A DNA stretch of 64,000 nt from Rhodococcus erythropolis NBRC 15567 (GTDB lineage: Bacteria > Actinomycetota > Actinomycetes > Mycobacteriales > Mycobacteriaceae): positions 20,745 to 84,744 of the forward strand of contig NZ_BCRM01000004.1 in assembly GCF_001552595.1 (NCBI RefSeq), written 5' to 3'. The position numbers and the translations under genes were made by a program. Below the pieces are notes generated by a model. The model was not told where the DNA came from. It did not search any database and was given only the letters and a program-made list of their open reading frames with translations. Positions 20,493-29,288 of this stretch are shown piece by piece. Each line of letters begins with the position of its first letter. The first letter of the stretch is position 1.

Positions 20493-21130
20493 GTACCCCG
20501 CGCGATCAGACCGACGCCCATCGCGCCGCCGTCGGCCCGTCCGACGGCACACCTGTCGCGGACAACCCGGTTCCGTTGCTGAACATCGCGAACATTCTCA
20601 CGATGATCCGAATGGTTCTTGTTCCGGTGTTTCTCGTTGTTCTGTTCGTCGACGGCGGACACTCGACGTGGTGGCGTCTCGGGGCGATGGGCGTGTTCAT
20701 CGTCGCCGCGATCACGGATCGGATCGACGGCCAATTGGCTCGGAAGTACGGTCTGGTCACCGATTTCGGGAAACTCATGGACCCGATCGCGGACAAGGCG
20801 CTGATCGGAGCCGCGCTGATCGGGCTCTCGGTTCTCGGTGATCTGTCGTGGTGGGTGACCGGAGTGATCATCGCCAGGGAACTCGGAATCACGCTGCTGC
20901 GGTTCGCGGTTCTGCGGCACGCGGTCATCCCGGCGGGCAAGGGCGGCAAGCTCAAGACCCTCGTGCAGGCCGTTGCGATCGGGTTCTACCTCTGCCCGCT
21001 GCCGAGCAGTTGGGACATCGTCAGCGGGCTGCTGATGGCCGCTGCCGTCGTGCTGACGGTGGCGACGGGAATCGAATACATCGTGCAGGCGATCAGGCTT
21101 CGCGCCGGAGTTCGCGCAGTCGAGTCATGA
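20489..21130 (+). CDS. pgsA: CDP-alcohol phosphatidyltransferase (phosphatidylglycerophosphate synthase-like)
   Basis: Integral membrane enzyme that swaps CMP of CDP-diacylglycerol for an alcohol, most likely glycerol-3-phosphate in phosphatidylglycerol/cardiolipin synthesis. The 213 residues contain the full catalytic signature (DX2DGX2ARX8GX3DX3D) in TDRIDGQLARKYG and continuing to MDPIADK, near residues 75-105, plus four to five membrane helices. The N-terminal 35 residues are hydrophilic. ATG 20489 overlaps the upstream small ORF, and the stop overlaps the cinA ATG, giving a coupled trio. Confidence 0.88.
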   Translation: MSTPRDQTDAHRAAVGPSDGTPVADNPVPLLNIANILTMIRMVLVPVFLVVLFVDGGHSTWWRLGAMGVFIVAAITDRIDGQLARKYGLVTDFGKLMDPIADKALIGAALIGLSVLGDLSWWVTGVIIARELGITLLRFAVLRHAVIPAGKGGKLKTLVQAVAIGFYLCPLPSSWDIVSGLLMAAAVVLTVATGIEYIVQAIRLRAGVRAVES

Positions 21131-21624
21131 CCGACCCGCTGCTCGGACTCGGAGTGGTCGAACTTGTCGAGGCCCTCGGCGCCGCGAAGCAGACTGTCGC
21201 CGCCGCCGAATCTCTGACAGCAGGGCTGTTCACGGCTGCAGTCGCGTCGGTGCCGGGGTCGAGCGCGGTGCTGCGTGGGGGTCTGGTCGTGTACGCGACC
21301 GACCTGAAAGCAACACTGGCTGGTGTGGATCCAGGCCGCCTGGCAACGGACGGCCCCGTGTCCGAGAGCACGGCGGTGGCATTGGCGCTCGGCGCCCGGA
21401 CGAAGTGCGGTGCGGACTGGGGTATCGGTCTGACCGGAGTCGCCGGTCCGAGTGAGCAGGACGGACACCCGGTCGGAACAGTGTTTCTCGGTATCGCCGG
21501 CCCTGACGGAACCGAATGCGAACCGCTCGCGCTCGGCGGCGAACGGTGGGAGATTCGGACAACCGCGGTCGCGACTGCCGTGTCGCGGTTGCGTGATCGT
21601 GTCGTAGAGCGTGCGGCACGATAG
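21127..21624 (+). CDS. cinA: CinA C-terminal-domain protein (nicotinamide-nucleotide amidohydrolase)
   Basis: A 165-residue protein consisting only of the CinA/PncC domain, which deamidates NMN in pyridine nucleotide salvage. Signatures are TVAAAESLTAGLFTAAVASVPGSS, GGLVVYATDLK and GIGLTGVAGPSEQDGHPVGTVF. The N-terminal molybdopterin-like domain of long CinA is absent, as in the mycobacterial neighbour of pgsA3. ATG overlaps the pgsA stop (ATGA). Confidence 0.88.
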   Translation: MTDPLLGLGVVELVEALGAAKQTVAAAESLTAGLFTAAVASVPGSSAVLRGGLVVYATDLKATLAGVDPGRLATDGPVSESTAVALALGARTKCGADWGIGLTGVAGPSEQDGHPVGTVFLGIAGPDGTECEPLALGGERWEIRTTAVATAVSRLRDRVVERAAR

Positions 21625-21629
21625 GCTCG

Positions 21630-21656
21630 GGAACCAATCGGATGTGTTCGGACGTT
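21630..21656 (+). promoter_or_regulatory. SigE-type ECF promoter upstream of clgR
   Basis: GGAAC (21630-21634) and CGTT (21653-21656) are separated by 18 bases, with flanks GGGAACC and CGTTG that match the -35 and -10 of mycobacterial SigE/SigH-type promoters. It begins six bases after the cinA stop and about 60 bases before clgR. In M. tuberculosis the clgR-psp operon is known to be SigE-driven. Confidence 0.65.
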
Positions 21657-21714
21657 GACGATTGTGAAGACGTACGACCATGCACGATGAGGTCACGGAT
21701 GAAGGAGGAGCGAG

Positions 21715-22095
21715 ATGGCGCTGCTATTGCGTGAGGCAATCGGTGACAGTCTCCGGCGTACGCGCGTTTCGCAGAGCCGCACGCTACGTGAGGTCTCGAA
21801 CAGCGCGCGTGTGAGCTTGGGCTATCTGTCCGAAGTGGAACGTGGACGTAAGGAAGCATCGAGCGAATTGTTGGCGGCGATCTGTGATGCGCTCGCAGTC
21901 CCACTGTCCGACGTGCTGGTCGACGTGAGCGAGACCCTGGCCACGAAGAAGAGCGCTCCGGTAGCTGGTCGGCAGGTTGCCGAACCTGCCGTGTCGGCTT
22001 CCGGCTCTGTCTCGGCTTCCGGTTCGCCGACTATCGCACGCGATACCCGCGTCGTGATTCCGGCACCGAACGCTCGAAGGTTGGCGGCGGCGTAG
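21715..22095 (+). CDS. clgR: XRE-family stress regulator ClgR
   Basis: Activator of Clp protease and envelope-stress genes in actinobacteria. The 126-residue protein has an N-terminal helix-turn-helix (about residues 8-65) with the ClgR-typical recognition region [27 protein letters not shown] Ser/Ala-rich linker follows, including a duplicated VSASGS (18-bp repeat, 21991-22026). It ends RRLAAA, an ssrA-like tail consistent with Clp-dependent turnover known for this family. A strong GAAGGAGGAG ribosome site precedes ATG. It heads the clgR-pspA-pspM cluster. Confidence 0.93.
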   Translation: MALLLREAIGDSLRRTRVSQSRTLREVSNSARVSLGYLSEVERGRKEASSELLAAICDALAVPLSDVLVDVSETLATKKSAPVAGRQVAEPAVSASGSVSASGSPTIARDTRVVIPAPNARRLAAA

Positions 22096-22187
22096 CCACT
22101 ACCGGCCGTAACCGATAGATTTTGTACGTAACCGCCGGTTTCCAGCAGGTGGGGTCAGAGCAGATAGGGCGCAGCCCTTGTTTCGGT

Positions 22188-22202
22188 GCGCGACGGTCGC
22201 GC
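22188..22202. promoter_or_regulatory. Perfect 15-bp palindrome upstream of pspA
   Basis: GCGCGAC-G-GTCGCGC, centred about 57 bases before the pspA ATG. ClgR sites are CGC/GCG palindromes, but the spacing here does not fit the published ClgR consensus exactly, so the binder is uncertain. It could also form a hairpin in the clgR-pspA transcript. Confidence 0.45.
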
Positions 22203-22251
22203 TCCGGGTCGCGTTCGGCGCGGCGCATCAGATGGAGGCAGGATCAAACCA

Positions 22252-23064
22252 ATGGCTAATCCTTTCGTCAAGGGCTGGAAGTACCTGATGGCGCTCTTCA
22301 ATTCGAAGATCGATGAGAAGGCAGATCCAAAGGTTCAGATTCAGCAGGCGATCGAGGACGCACAGCGCCAGCATCAGGCGTTGTCCCAGCAGGCTGCGTC
22401 GGTGATCGGTAATCAGCGTCAACTCGAGATGAAGCTCAGCCGTCAACTCGACGAGGTCGAAAAGCTCAACGCCAACGCGCGCCAGGCAGTCAACCTCGCC
22501 GATCAGGCCGCTGCTGCCGGCGACAACGACAAGGCGATTCAGTACACCAACGCTGCAGAAGCTTTTGCGGCCCAGTTGGTGACGGCCGAGCAGGGCGTCG
22601 AGGATCTGAAAGCACTGCACGACCAGTCCTTGCAGGCAGCCGCTCAGGCCAAGAAGGCCGTCGAGCAGAACGCGATGACACTGCAGGCAAAGGTTGCCGA
22701 GCGCACCAAGCTGCTCAGCCAGCTCGAGCAGGCCAAGATGCAGGAGCGCGTGAGCGAGTCCCTTCGTTCCATGGACAGCACGCTGTCGGCTCCGGGCAAC
22801 ACACCCAGCCTCGATGCTGTGCGCGACAAGATCGAACGTCGCTACGCTGACGCACTCGGCTCTGCCGAGCTCGCCCAGAACTCCGTTCAGGGCCGCATGA
22901 TGGAGGTCCAGCAGGCCTCGGTCCAGATGGCAGGGCACAGTCGTCTCGAGCAGATTCGTGCATCCATGAAGGGCGAGGCGCTGCCGTCCGGCGGCGCAGC
23001 AGCCACTCCCGCGACTCCGTCCGTCGAAAAGCAGCCCCCGGCTGCCGGTCAGACCGGGCAGTAG
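22252..23064 (+). CDS. pspA: PspA/IM30 phage-shock protein
   Basis: Membrane-stabilising coiled-coil protein of the ESCRT-III-like PspA family, homologous to the mycobacterial 35-kDa antigen (Rv2744c). It has 270 residues: a short N-terminal amphipathic helix ([20 protein letters not shown]), then nearly continuous coiled coil to about residue 240, then an Ala/Pro/Gly tail. The ATG at 22252 follows GGAGG. The in-frame extension to 22186 overlaps the palindrome and is not likely to be used. It acts with ClgR and PspM at the cytoplasmic membrane. Confidence 0.94.
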   Translation: MANPFVKGWKYLMALFNSKIDEKADPKVQIQQAIEDAQRQHQALSQQAASVIGNQRQLEMKLSRQLDEVEKLNANARQAVNLADQAAAAGDNDKAIQYTNAAEAFAAQLVTAEQGVEDLKALHDQSLQAAAQAKKAVEQNAMTLQAKVAERTKLLSQLEQAKMQERVSESLRSMDSTLSAPGNTPSLDAVRDKIERRYADALGSAELAQNSVQGRMMEVQQASVQMAGHSRLEQIRASMKGEALPSGGAAATPATPSVEKQPPAAGQTGQ

Positions 23065-23095
23065 CCGAATCCTCGATGTCGGCAGTGATGCTCTG

Positions 23096-23941
23096 ATGTT
23101 TTCTTCACGAGACGGTCGATCTGGGCGTGAGCCCCGGTCGGCCGTTCCCGTTTCCGTATCCGGCGCTTTCGGAGCCTTGGGACGCACCGCGGATACATTG
23201 CGCGAGGTCGGGCTTTCGGCGGCGGATGCCGCTCGGCGGTGGCAGGACCCGCGGGCCAAGTTCGAGCGCAAGCGTGCCCGTGCGCGCCGACGCGCTCAGC
23301 GTTGGGGTTTCATGTCCGGCGGATCCGTGGTCGGCACGGCCGGCCTCGCTGTCGCGTCGGCTCCAGAGTGGTCGGTGGTCGTGGCAGGCGGGGGAGCGGC
23401 ACTGTTCGCGGTTCCCGCCGTGATCGCGGTCGGCCGCTACCGTTCGATGAGTTCCGGCCCGCCGCCGTCAGCGCCGATTCGCCGGCGGCTGCCACCGTCG
23501 TCGTCTCGCGCGTTCATCCCGATGTCGCGCCTCATCGGCGCCGAGACTTCGCTGTTCGAGATCTTGAGTGTGCTCAGACGCGCCGACACCATCGACCCCG
23601 GTGAGTTGGACGAAATCACTGTTACCGCCGATTCGGCACTGAGAGCGATGTTCGCGGTGTCTTCGGATGTCGTCGCGATGGAACGCGCTGTGGCCGCGAC
23701 GCCGAAGGTAACCGAACCTCTTGATCCCACCATCGACGGCGCAGTCCGTGAGTTGCAGTCGGGGTTGGATCAGTACGAGGATCTGGTGACTTCGGCAGCT
23801 GCTCTGACAGCGCCTCACAGCCCGTCGGCGCTCGTGGGATTCAACCGAGAGCTTTCGGCGCTGCACGCGGCCGCCGAGCGGCTCTCGGCGCTTGCCGACG
23901 CCATCGGCGAGGTGGACGACATCACCCGCAAGTACAACTGA
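23096..23941 (+). CDS. pspM: PspM-like membrane protein
   Basis: A 281-residue protein in the position and with the architecture of actinobacterial PspM (Rv2743c): a basic cytoplasmic N-terminus with KFERKRARARRRAQRWG, two adjacent membrane helices (about residues 78-115), and a soluble, mostly helical C-terminus. PspM links PspA/ClgR to the membrane in mycobacteria. It starts 31 bases after pspA. The third mycobacterial partner (PspN) is absent; the biotin transporter follows on the other strand. Confidence 0.85.
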   Translation: MFSSRDGRSGREPRSAVPVSVSGAFGALGRTADTLREVGLSAADAARRWQDPRAKFERKRARARRRAQRWGFMSGGSVVGTAGLAVASAPEWSVVVAGGGAALFAVPAVIAVGRYRSMSSGPPPSAPIRRRLPPSSSRAFIPMSRLIGAETSLFEILSVLRRADTIDPGELDEITVTADSALRAMFAVSSDVVAMERAVAATPKVTEPLDPTIDGAVRELQSGLDQYEDLVTSAAALTAPHSPSALVGFNRELSALHAAAERLSALADAIGEVDDITRKYN

Positions 23942-23980
23942 TCGGCTCTCGCGCCTGATCAATGCTCCCTGTTCGACATC

Positions 23981-24586
23981 TCAGTCGTCGGCGCCGCGGG
24001 CCGCCAATGCTTCGCCCATTGCGTCCGCGGTCATCAGGGTGCCGACGATGACCGGCACTGCGAAGGATCGCAGCGAGAATCCGAGCCCTCGCGCCTTGCG
24101 TGCCTCGGACACCTGTGTGATGACCTCGAACATCAGCGGGATACACCGGATCGTCATTGCGAGGAGCAAGGCGATCCGTTCGGGATTGACGCCGAAGCGT
24201 CGCAAGGGTGTCAGAAATCTGGTGATCGCGTCGAGCATCTCGGAGATCCGTGTGGTCAGACCCATGATCGCCGCGAAGGCGATCGAAATGATCAGAACCC
24301 CGCAAACGACGGCCGCTCGCTGCCATCCCGCGACTACCAGCTGGAACGCCCCGATGAAGAGCAACATCCACAGCGCCGGACGCAGCTGCCGGATTGCAGT
24401 CATCGGAGGAATGCGCGCAATCGCGTACAGGGCCACAACTACGATCGTGGGAGCTGCCAGTTGCCACGGCTCACGCACGAAGATCGAGACGGCGAGAATG
24501 GCCACGACCAAGGCGAAGAGCTTGATTCCCGTCGGCATCCGGTGCAGGAGTGAGCAGCCCGGTCGGTAGACGCCGAGAGTGGTCAC
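23981..24586 (-). CDS. bioN: ECF transporter T component (BioN)
   Basis: Membrane-embedded coupling protein of an energy-coupling-factor importer. The 201 residues show four to five helices and the EcfT-type cytoplasmic arginine motifs, here ISEVRKARG-like (TQVSEARKARGL) and the following SLRSFAVP segment. It overlaps bioM by four bases (ATGA). With BioM and BioY it forms the biotin importer BioMNY. Confidence 0.88.
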   Translation of the reverse strand: MTTLGVYRPGCSLLHRMPTGIKLFALVVAILAVSIFVREPWQLAAPTIVVVALYAIARIPPMTAIRQLRPALWMLLFIGAFQLVVAGWQRAAVVCGVLIISIAFAAIMGLTTRISEMLDAITRFLTPLRRFGVNPERIALLLAMTIRCIPLMFEVITQVSEARKARGLGFSLRSFAVPVIVGTLMTADAMGEALAARGADD

Positions 24587-25263
24587 GAGACCAACGACCG
24601 GTAGTGATCGATGGAGTCGGCGGGGGAGCCGTCAGCGACGACGCGGCCTTGGTCGACGACCAACACCCGTTCGAAGGATTCGAGGAGATCGAGTTGGTGG
24701 GTCACGACGATCAGTTGCTGATCGAGTGACGCGAATACCGAGCTGATCAGCCGAGAGTTGCGAAGGTCGAGGAGCGTGGTGGGTTCGTCGGCGACGAGTA
24801 CGTTCGGTTCCGTCACCATGATGGCCGCGAGCGCGAGGAGCTGTTTCTGCCCGCCCGAAAGCTGGTGGGTGGGATGGTCGGCGTGCCCGGCGAGGCCGTA
24901 GCGTTCGAGCACCGAGGCCACCTTTGCGGCGCGCTCGGCTTTGCCCAATCCGCTACGGCGGAGCGAGAATTCGATGTCCTCGGCAACCGTCGGCATCACG
25001 ATCTGGTGGTTGGGATCGGTGAAGACGAATCCGACCTGCTTGCGTACGTCGCGGCCCTTCTTCGCCGTGTCCAAGCCGTTGACGTGGACGTGTCCTTCCG
25101 TTGGAACGACCAGTCCGTTGATCATGCGAGCGAGGGTCGACTTGCCGCTTCCGTTCGCACCCACGATTCCGATTCGCTGCTCGCTCAGTCGCAGATTTAT
25201 CTGCTGCAGGACCGTTCGTTCACCGAAGCTGTGTCCGACGTTCTCGAAGACGATCTCACTCAT
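24583..25263 (-). CDS. bioM: ECF transporter ATPase (BioM)
   Basis: ABC ATPase energising biotin uptake. The 226 residues carry Walker A GANGSGKSTL, the ECF Q-loop region FVFTDPNHQIVMPTVAEDIEF, signature LSGGQKQLLALA, Walker B VLVADEPT and H-loop VVTHQLD. Only one ATPase is present, so it presumably works as a homodimer. It sits between bioY and bioN in a tight operon. Confidence 0.92.
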   Translation of the reverse strand: MSEIVFENVGHSFGERTVLQQINLRLSEQRIGIVGANGSGKSTLARMINGLVVPTEGHVHVNGLDTAKKGRDVRKQVGFVFTDPNHQIVMPTVAEDIEFSLRRSGLGKAERAAKVASVLERYGLAGHADHPTHQLSGGQKQLLALAAIMVTEPNVLVADEPTTLLDLRNSRLISSVFASLDQQLIVVTHQLDLLESFERVLVVDQGRVVADGSPADSIDHYRSLVS

Positions 25264-25269
25264 CGGAGA

Positions 25270-25866
25270 TTAATTCGCCACCACGGTCTTGTTCGACGAG
25301 ATCACCGAGTCGCGCAGCAGTGCTGGGTATGCCCGATGAACCTGGGACGCGACCAACGCGGTGACGACCGCTTTTGCGGCGTCGAGAGGAATGAAGGCGG
25401 CGTTGGCCGACCATGCGGCAACGAAGCTCATGTGTCCGCGGACCATCATTCCGACGATGCCGAACGCGTAGAGAATGACCACGCCGCCGAGAAGGTTGAT
25501 GCCGATGCCCGCGATGATCCGGTACTTGGGCAGCATCTTGGCAGTCAGCCATCCGATGACAAACGCCGTCGGGATCCAACCGATGAGGAATCCGGCTGTC
25601 GGGCTGGAGAGAGACACGAGTGCGGTGCGACCGCCGGCAAGGACCGGTAGACCGACTAATCCCAGGGCAATGACCGTCAGGACGGCGAGAACACCCTTGC
25701 GCGGTCCGAGTAGAGCGCCGGCCATCATGACGCCCATGGACTGAAGTGTGATCGGCACGCCGGAAATGCCGATGTTGATCGACCCGGGGAGGCCCAGCGC
25801 GATGATGAGTGCGGCGAAGACGGCTACATGCGCGAGATCGCGAGCGGGGAAACGGGTCGTAGACAC
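25270..25866 (-). CDS. bioY: Biotin-specific S component BioY
   Basis: Substrate-binding membrane subunit of the biotin importer. The 198 residues span six helices, with BioY features in NIGISGVPITLQSMGVMMAGALLG and the GLVGLPVLAGG and PTAGFLIGW motifs. The start is GTG 25866 with AAGGAG 11 bases upstream. On the minus strand TAAACT near 25911-25906 is a possible -10. No BirA/BioQ site was recognised with confidence. Confidence 0.92.
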   Translation of the reverse strand: MSTTRFPARDLAHVAVFAALIIALGLPGSINIGISGVPITLQSMGVMMAGALLGPRKGVLAVLTVIALGLVGLPVLAGGRTALVSLSSPTAGFLIGWIPTAFVIGWLTAKMLPKYRIIAGIGINLLGGVVILYAFGIVGMMVRGHMSFVAAWSANAAFIPLDAAKAVVTALVASQVHRAYPALLRDSVISSNKTVVAN

Positions 25867-26103
25867 TGCGGACGTGCTCCTTCGGCATACGGGATCGAAC
25901 TTCGCGAGTTTACGCCAGGAGCAAGCTCCGATGGGTTGGACACCTGACCTGCGTGAGGGCCGGTCTCGGGGTGAACCCTGATCTTTACCTGAACTTGCCG
26001 CTGAGCTGCTGCTTTGTCACGCCAGACCTGTCAGGCTGGTTCTACGGATGAAGCAGCACCTGTCCGATTCGACTGATTATTCAACGGCACGTTGGAGGTA
26101 AGC

Positions 26104-26280
26104 ATGTTTTGGAAGATCGTTTTGGCCGTCGTCCTGGTGTGGGTCGCACTCGCGGTGGTCGGTGCCCTGATCAAGGGGCTTTTCTGGGTTTTGGTTGTCG
26201 GCGCCGTCGGCTTCGGAATCTATTTCCTGGTGAAGGCGATGTCGGGAAGTGACGACAATTCGCCCGCTTCGCGGTTCTGA
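26104..26280 (+). CDS. Small membrane protein (58 aa)
   Basis: A 58-residue protein with two hydrophobic helices (about residues 2-24 and 27-47) joined by LIKGL and ending in a polar SGSDDNSPASRF tail. GGAGG sits five bases before ATG 26104, which decides this start over GTG 26092. No family is recognised. It lies just before the PIG-L deacetylase gene on the same strand. Confidence 0.7.
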   Translation: MFWKIVLAVVLVWVALAVVGALIKGLFWVLVVGAVGFGIYFLVKAMSGSDDNSPASRF

Positions 26281-26297
26281 CGGGCAAGATCTGCCCT

Positions 26298-27011
26298 ATG
26301 GAAAACTTCCCCGAGGACTGGCAGCGCGCGATTGTCATCGTGGCGCATCCCGATGACATCGAATACGGCGCAGCCGCAGCAGTGGCGCAGTGGACCGATC
26401 GCGGCAAAGACGTGCGATATGTCCTGGCCACGCGCGGCGAGGCCGGAATCGCCGGTCTGTCGCCCGAGGAGTCCGGCCCGGTCCGCGAGGAAGAAGAGCG
26501 TCGCTCGGCCGCGATCGTCGGTGTCAGTGAGGTGGAGTTCCTCGGCCTGCCCGACGGTCGTCTCGTGGAAGGCTTGGAGTTGCGCTCGACTCTCGCCGCA
26601 GCAATTCGTCGTCACCGCCCGGAATTAGTGGTGACGATGAACTTCTCCCATACCTGGGGACCTGGCTACCTCAACAGCGCGGATCACCGAGCGCTCGGGA
26701 TCAGCGTCCTGGACGCGACCGCTGATGCGGCGAACGAATGGATCTTTCCGTCATTGACGGCGCAGGGACTGGCGCCGTGGTCCGGCGTTCGGTGGGTTGC
26801 GGTCAACACGATGACTCCTACACACTGCGTCGACGTGACGTCGACGGTCGATCGCGCCGTGGATTCGCTCGCGGAACATGCGCGATATCTGGCGGCGTTG
26901 AGTTCCACGCCGATCCGGGAACAGGCGCGCGCACAGATCGACATGGTCAGCGGACCGAAGCCTGGATTCGACGCCGAGCGCGCAGTTGGTTTCGAGTTGT
27001 ACTATTTCTGA
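26298..27011 (+). CDS. PIG-L/LmbE-type deacetylase
   Basis: A 237-residue zinc-dependent N-acetyl hydrolase fold. The metal motif AHPDD is at residues 16-20, and the downstream histidine is in NSADHRALG. Relatives include mycothiol deacetylases (MshB, Mca) and other GlcNAc deacetylases, but this protein is shorter than MshB and its substrate cannot be named. The ATG follows CAAGAT by seven bases, a possible weak leaderless promoter, and no ribosome site is seen. Confidence 0.82.
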   Translation: MENFPEDWQRAIVIVAHPDDIEYGAAAAVAQWTDRGKDVRYVLATRGEAGIAGLSPEESGPVREEEERRSAAIVGVSEVEFLGLPDGRLVEGLELRSTLAAAIRRHRPELVVTMNFSHTWGPGYLNSADHRALGISVLDATADAANEWIFPSLTAQGLAPWSGVRWVAVNTMTPTHCVDVTSTVDRAVDSLAEHARYLAALSSTPIREQARAQIDMVSGPKPGFDAERAVGFELYYF

Positions 27012-27050
27012 TGATCTCTGAGCGAGAGAACTCGCAAGTCCCGACGGGAT

Positions 27051-27074
27051 TACCGGTGACTTGTCCGGTATTGT
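27051..27074 (+). promoter_or_regulatory. Candidate TetR operator overlapping the promoter
   Basis: TACCGG (27051-27056) and CCGGTA (27065-27070) form a perfect inverted repeat with an eight-base gap. It overlaps the possible -10 TATTGT (27069-27074) just before the TetR ATG at 27085. Placement and size are typical of an autorepressor site. Confidence 0.55.
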
Positions 27075-27084
27075 GTTACATACG

Positions 27085-27723
27085 ATGGTAATCCGTAACG
27101 CAGATGGCCCAATTGTCCCTCGCAAGGCAGACGGTCAGCGCATCCCCAGCCGCGAGATCGACGACGTGATTCTCGACGCAGCAAGGTCGTGTGTCCTCGA
27201 TTTCGGAATGCAGCGAACCACACTGGCGGAGATCTCGCGTCGCGCCGGCGTGAGCCGGCCGACCGTCTACCGGCGATGGCCGGACACGCGAGCCGTCGTC
27301 GCGGATCTGCTCACCCGGGAGATTCGATCGGTGCTGCCCGAGGTGACCTTCACCGGGTCTGCGGCCACATTGCTCGTGGAAGCGATCGGGGACGTCGTCG
27401 GCCAGATTCGCGACCATCCGCTCTTCGTGAAGATTCGGCACGCTGATCAAGAGTTGCTCACCACCTACATCGTGGACCGACTCGGCGCGAGCCAGAAGTC
27501 GATTCTCGAACTGATCACTTCCGTCGTCGCTGCCGGTCAACAAGACGGTTCGATTCGCGAGGGAAGCGTCAACGAGATTGCGGCGATGGTTCTACTGATG
27601 GCTCAGTCCGTCGTCATCTCCGCACCGACTCTCGAGCCGGAACTTTCCGCCGACGCGTCGGTCGAGCAACTCAGACATGCGGTCGCTGCGTATCTGGCAC
27701 CTGCAAAGAATTCGGGAGAATAG
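27085..27723 (+). CDS. TetR-family transcriptional regulator
   Basis: A 212-residue regulator with an N-terminal TetR helix-turn-helix (TLAEISRRAGVSRPTVYRRWPD, about residues 45-66) and a C-terminal ligand/dimer domain of unknown specificity. The stop lies two bases before glpD, so it probably controls its own operon with glpD and perhaps the glycosyltransferase. The effector may be glycerol-3-phosphate or a lipid precursor, but this is inference only. ATG 27085 is preferred to TTG 27061, which would place the operator inside the gene. Confidence 0.87.
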   Translation: MVIRNADGPIVPRKADGQRIPSREIDDVILDAARSCVLDFGMQRTTLAEISRRAGVSRPTVYRRWPDTRAVVADLLTREIRSVLPEVTFTGSAATLLVEAIGDVVGQIRDHPLFVKIRHADQELLTTYIVDRLGASQKSILELITSVVAAGQQDGSIREGSVNEIAAMVLLMAQSVVISAPTLEPELSADASVEQLRHAVAAYLAPAKNSGE

Positions 27724-27725
27724 CT

Positions 27726-29276
27726 GTGGACCCTCGAGATTCAGCAGGCAGTGATTCAGCAGGCGGCGATTCAGCTCTCAATGCACACCGGCGTACTCGT
27801 GAGCTCGAGCAGTTGGCGAACGGCGATTCGGTTGACGTCCTGGTCATCGGCGGCGGAATCACCGGTGTCGGTGTCGCTCTCGACGCCGTGACTCGTGGGC
27901 TCAGTGTTGCGCTGGTCGAAAAGCACGACCTCGCGTTCGGCACCAGCCGCTGGAGTTCGAAACTGGCACACGGCGGCCTTCGGTACCTGGCTTCCGGCAA
28001 TGTCGGTATAGCGCGTGAAAGTGCGGTCGAGCGCGGCATTCTCATGACGCGCACCGCGCCGCACCTCGTTCGCGCCATGCCTCAACTCGTACCGCTGTTG
28101 CCCGAAACGTCGTTCTTCGGGAAGGCCCTGGTGCGTACCGGTTTCCTGGCCGGTGACGCTCTGCGCATGTCGGCGCGAACCCCGGCTTCGGTTTTACCCA
28201 GATCACGGACGGTCAGCGCTGCGCGGGCGCGCGAATTGGCTCCCGCGGTCAAGCAGGAGAACCTACGAGGCGCCTTGACCGCGTTCGACGGGCAGCTCAT
28301 CGACGACGCCCGGCTCGTCGTCGGCATCGCCCGAACCGCAGCGTCCTACGGCGCGCGAATCCTGACCCGCGTCGGTGCATACGACGTATCCGGAACGTCG
28401 GCCACCTTGCGCGACGAGTTGACCGGGTCCGAGTTCTTGATGCGTGCCCGCGTCGTGGTCAATGCGACCGGTGTCTGGGCTGATCAGGTCGACTCCAGCA
28501 TCACCCTGCGCCCCAGCCGCGGGACGCACCTGGTGCTCGATGCAGCGCGATTGGGGAACCCCACGGCAGCACTGACCGTGCCGATTCCCGGCGAGACCAA
28601 CCGTTTCGTCTTCGCGCTGCCCGCGCAGCTCGGCCGGATCTACCTCGGGTTGACCGACGAAGCAGCGCCGGGACCGGTGCCCGACGTACCGACGGCGTCC
28701 GAGGACGAGATCGACTTCCTGCTCGACACCGTGAACACGGCGTTGGAAGTTCCGCTGACCCGTGAGGACGTCTTGGGGACCTTCGCGGGTCTGCGTCCGC
28801 TGCTGGACACCGGTGAAGGCTCGACGGCCGACCTCTCGCGCAATCACGCTGTAGTCCGTTCGGACTCGGGCTTGGTCACGGTGGTGGGCGGAAAACTCAC
28901 GACGTACCGCAAGATGGCCGAAGACGCCGTCGACGCCGCGGTCGAGGTCGGATCGCTGAGCGCCGGGGCGTGTCGGACACGCGCGTTGCCGCTGGTAGGC
29001 GCTGCATCACCGGTGGAATTGAAAAAGATCAAGGCACCGGCGTCGTTGGTGGCGCGATACGGCGCAGAGGCCGAGGTCGTGGCCGCGGCGAGCAGCGATC
29101 GACTCCGATCGGTTGCGGACTTGGAGATCTGCGGCGCCGAGTTCGATTTCGCGGTATCGCATGAAGGCGCACTCGACGTCGACGACGTCCTTGATCGCAG
29201 GACGAGAATCGGATTGGTGGCTTCGGATCGCGAACGCGCACTGGGTGCGGCGGAACAGGCCTTTCACTCGGTGTGA
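27726..29276 (+). CDS. glpD: FAD-dependent glycerol-3-phosphate dehydrogenase
   Basis: Oxidises glycerol-3-phosphate to dihydroxyacetone phosphate and passes electrons to quinone at the membrane. The 516 residues contain the FAD dinucleotide motif VLVIGGGITGVGVALDAVTRG near residue 38, the GlpD signature SSKLAHGGLRYL, and TVVGGKLTTYRKMAED near the C-terminus. The first 20 residues (DSAGSDSAGGDSA) come from a 15-bp repeat and are dispensable-looking. No glpK or glpF lies nearby. Confidence 0.92.
   Translation: MDPRDSAGSDSAGGDSALNAHRRTRELEQLANGDSVDVLVIGGGITGVGVALDAVTRGLSVALVEKHDLAFGTSRWSSKLAHGGLRYLASGNVGIARESAVERGILMTRTAPHLVRAMPQLVPLLPETSFFGKALVRTGFLAGDALRMSARTPASVLPRSRTVSAARARELAPAVKQENLRGALTAFDGQLIDDARLVVGIARTAASYGARILTRVGAYDVSGTSATLRDELTGSEFLMRARVVVNATGVWADQVDSSITLRPSRGTHLVLDAARLGNPTAALTVPIPGETNRFVFALPAQLGRIYLGLTDEAAPGPVPDVPTASEDEIDFLLDTVNTALEVPLTREDVLGTFAGLRPLLDTGEGSTADLSRNHAVVRSDSGLVTVVGGKLTTYRKMAEDAVDAAVEVGSLSAGACRTRALPLVGAASPVELKKIKAPASLVARYGAEAEVVAAASSDRLRSVADLEICGAEFDFAVSHEGALDVDDVLDRRTRIGLVASDRERALGAAEQAFHSV
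27738..27775. repeat. 15-bp tandem repeat at the 5' end of glpD
   Basis: GATTCAGCAGGCAGT (27738-27752), GATTCAGCAGGCGGC (27753-27767) and a partial GATTCAGC (27768-27775), in frame, encoding DSAGS/DSAGG/DSA. Confidence 0.85.
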
Positions 29277-29288
29277 CACTCTGATCCG

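Noticed and set aside
25867..26103. BioQ-type operator (TGAAC-N3-GTTAC) upstream of bioY
   Set aside because: TGAAC occurs twice in the region but without a properly spaced GTTAC half.
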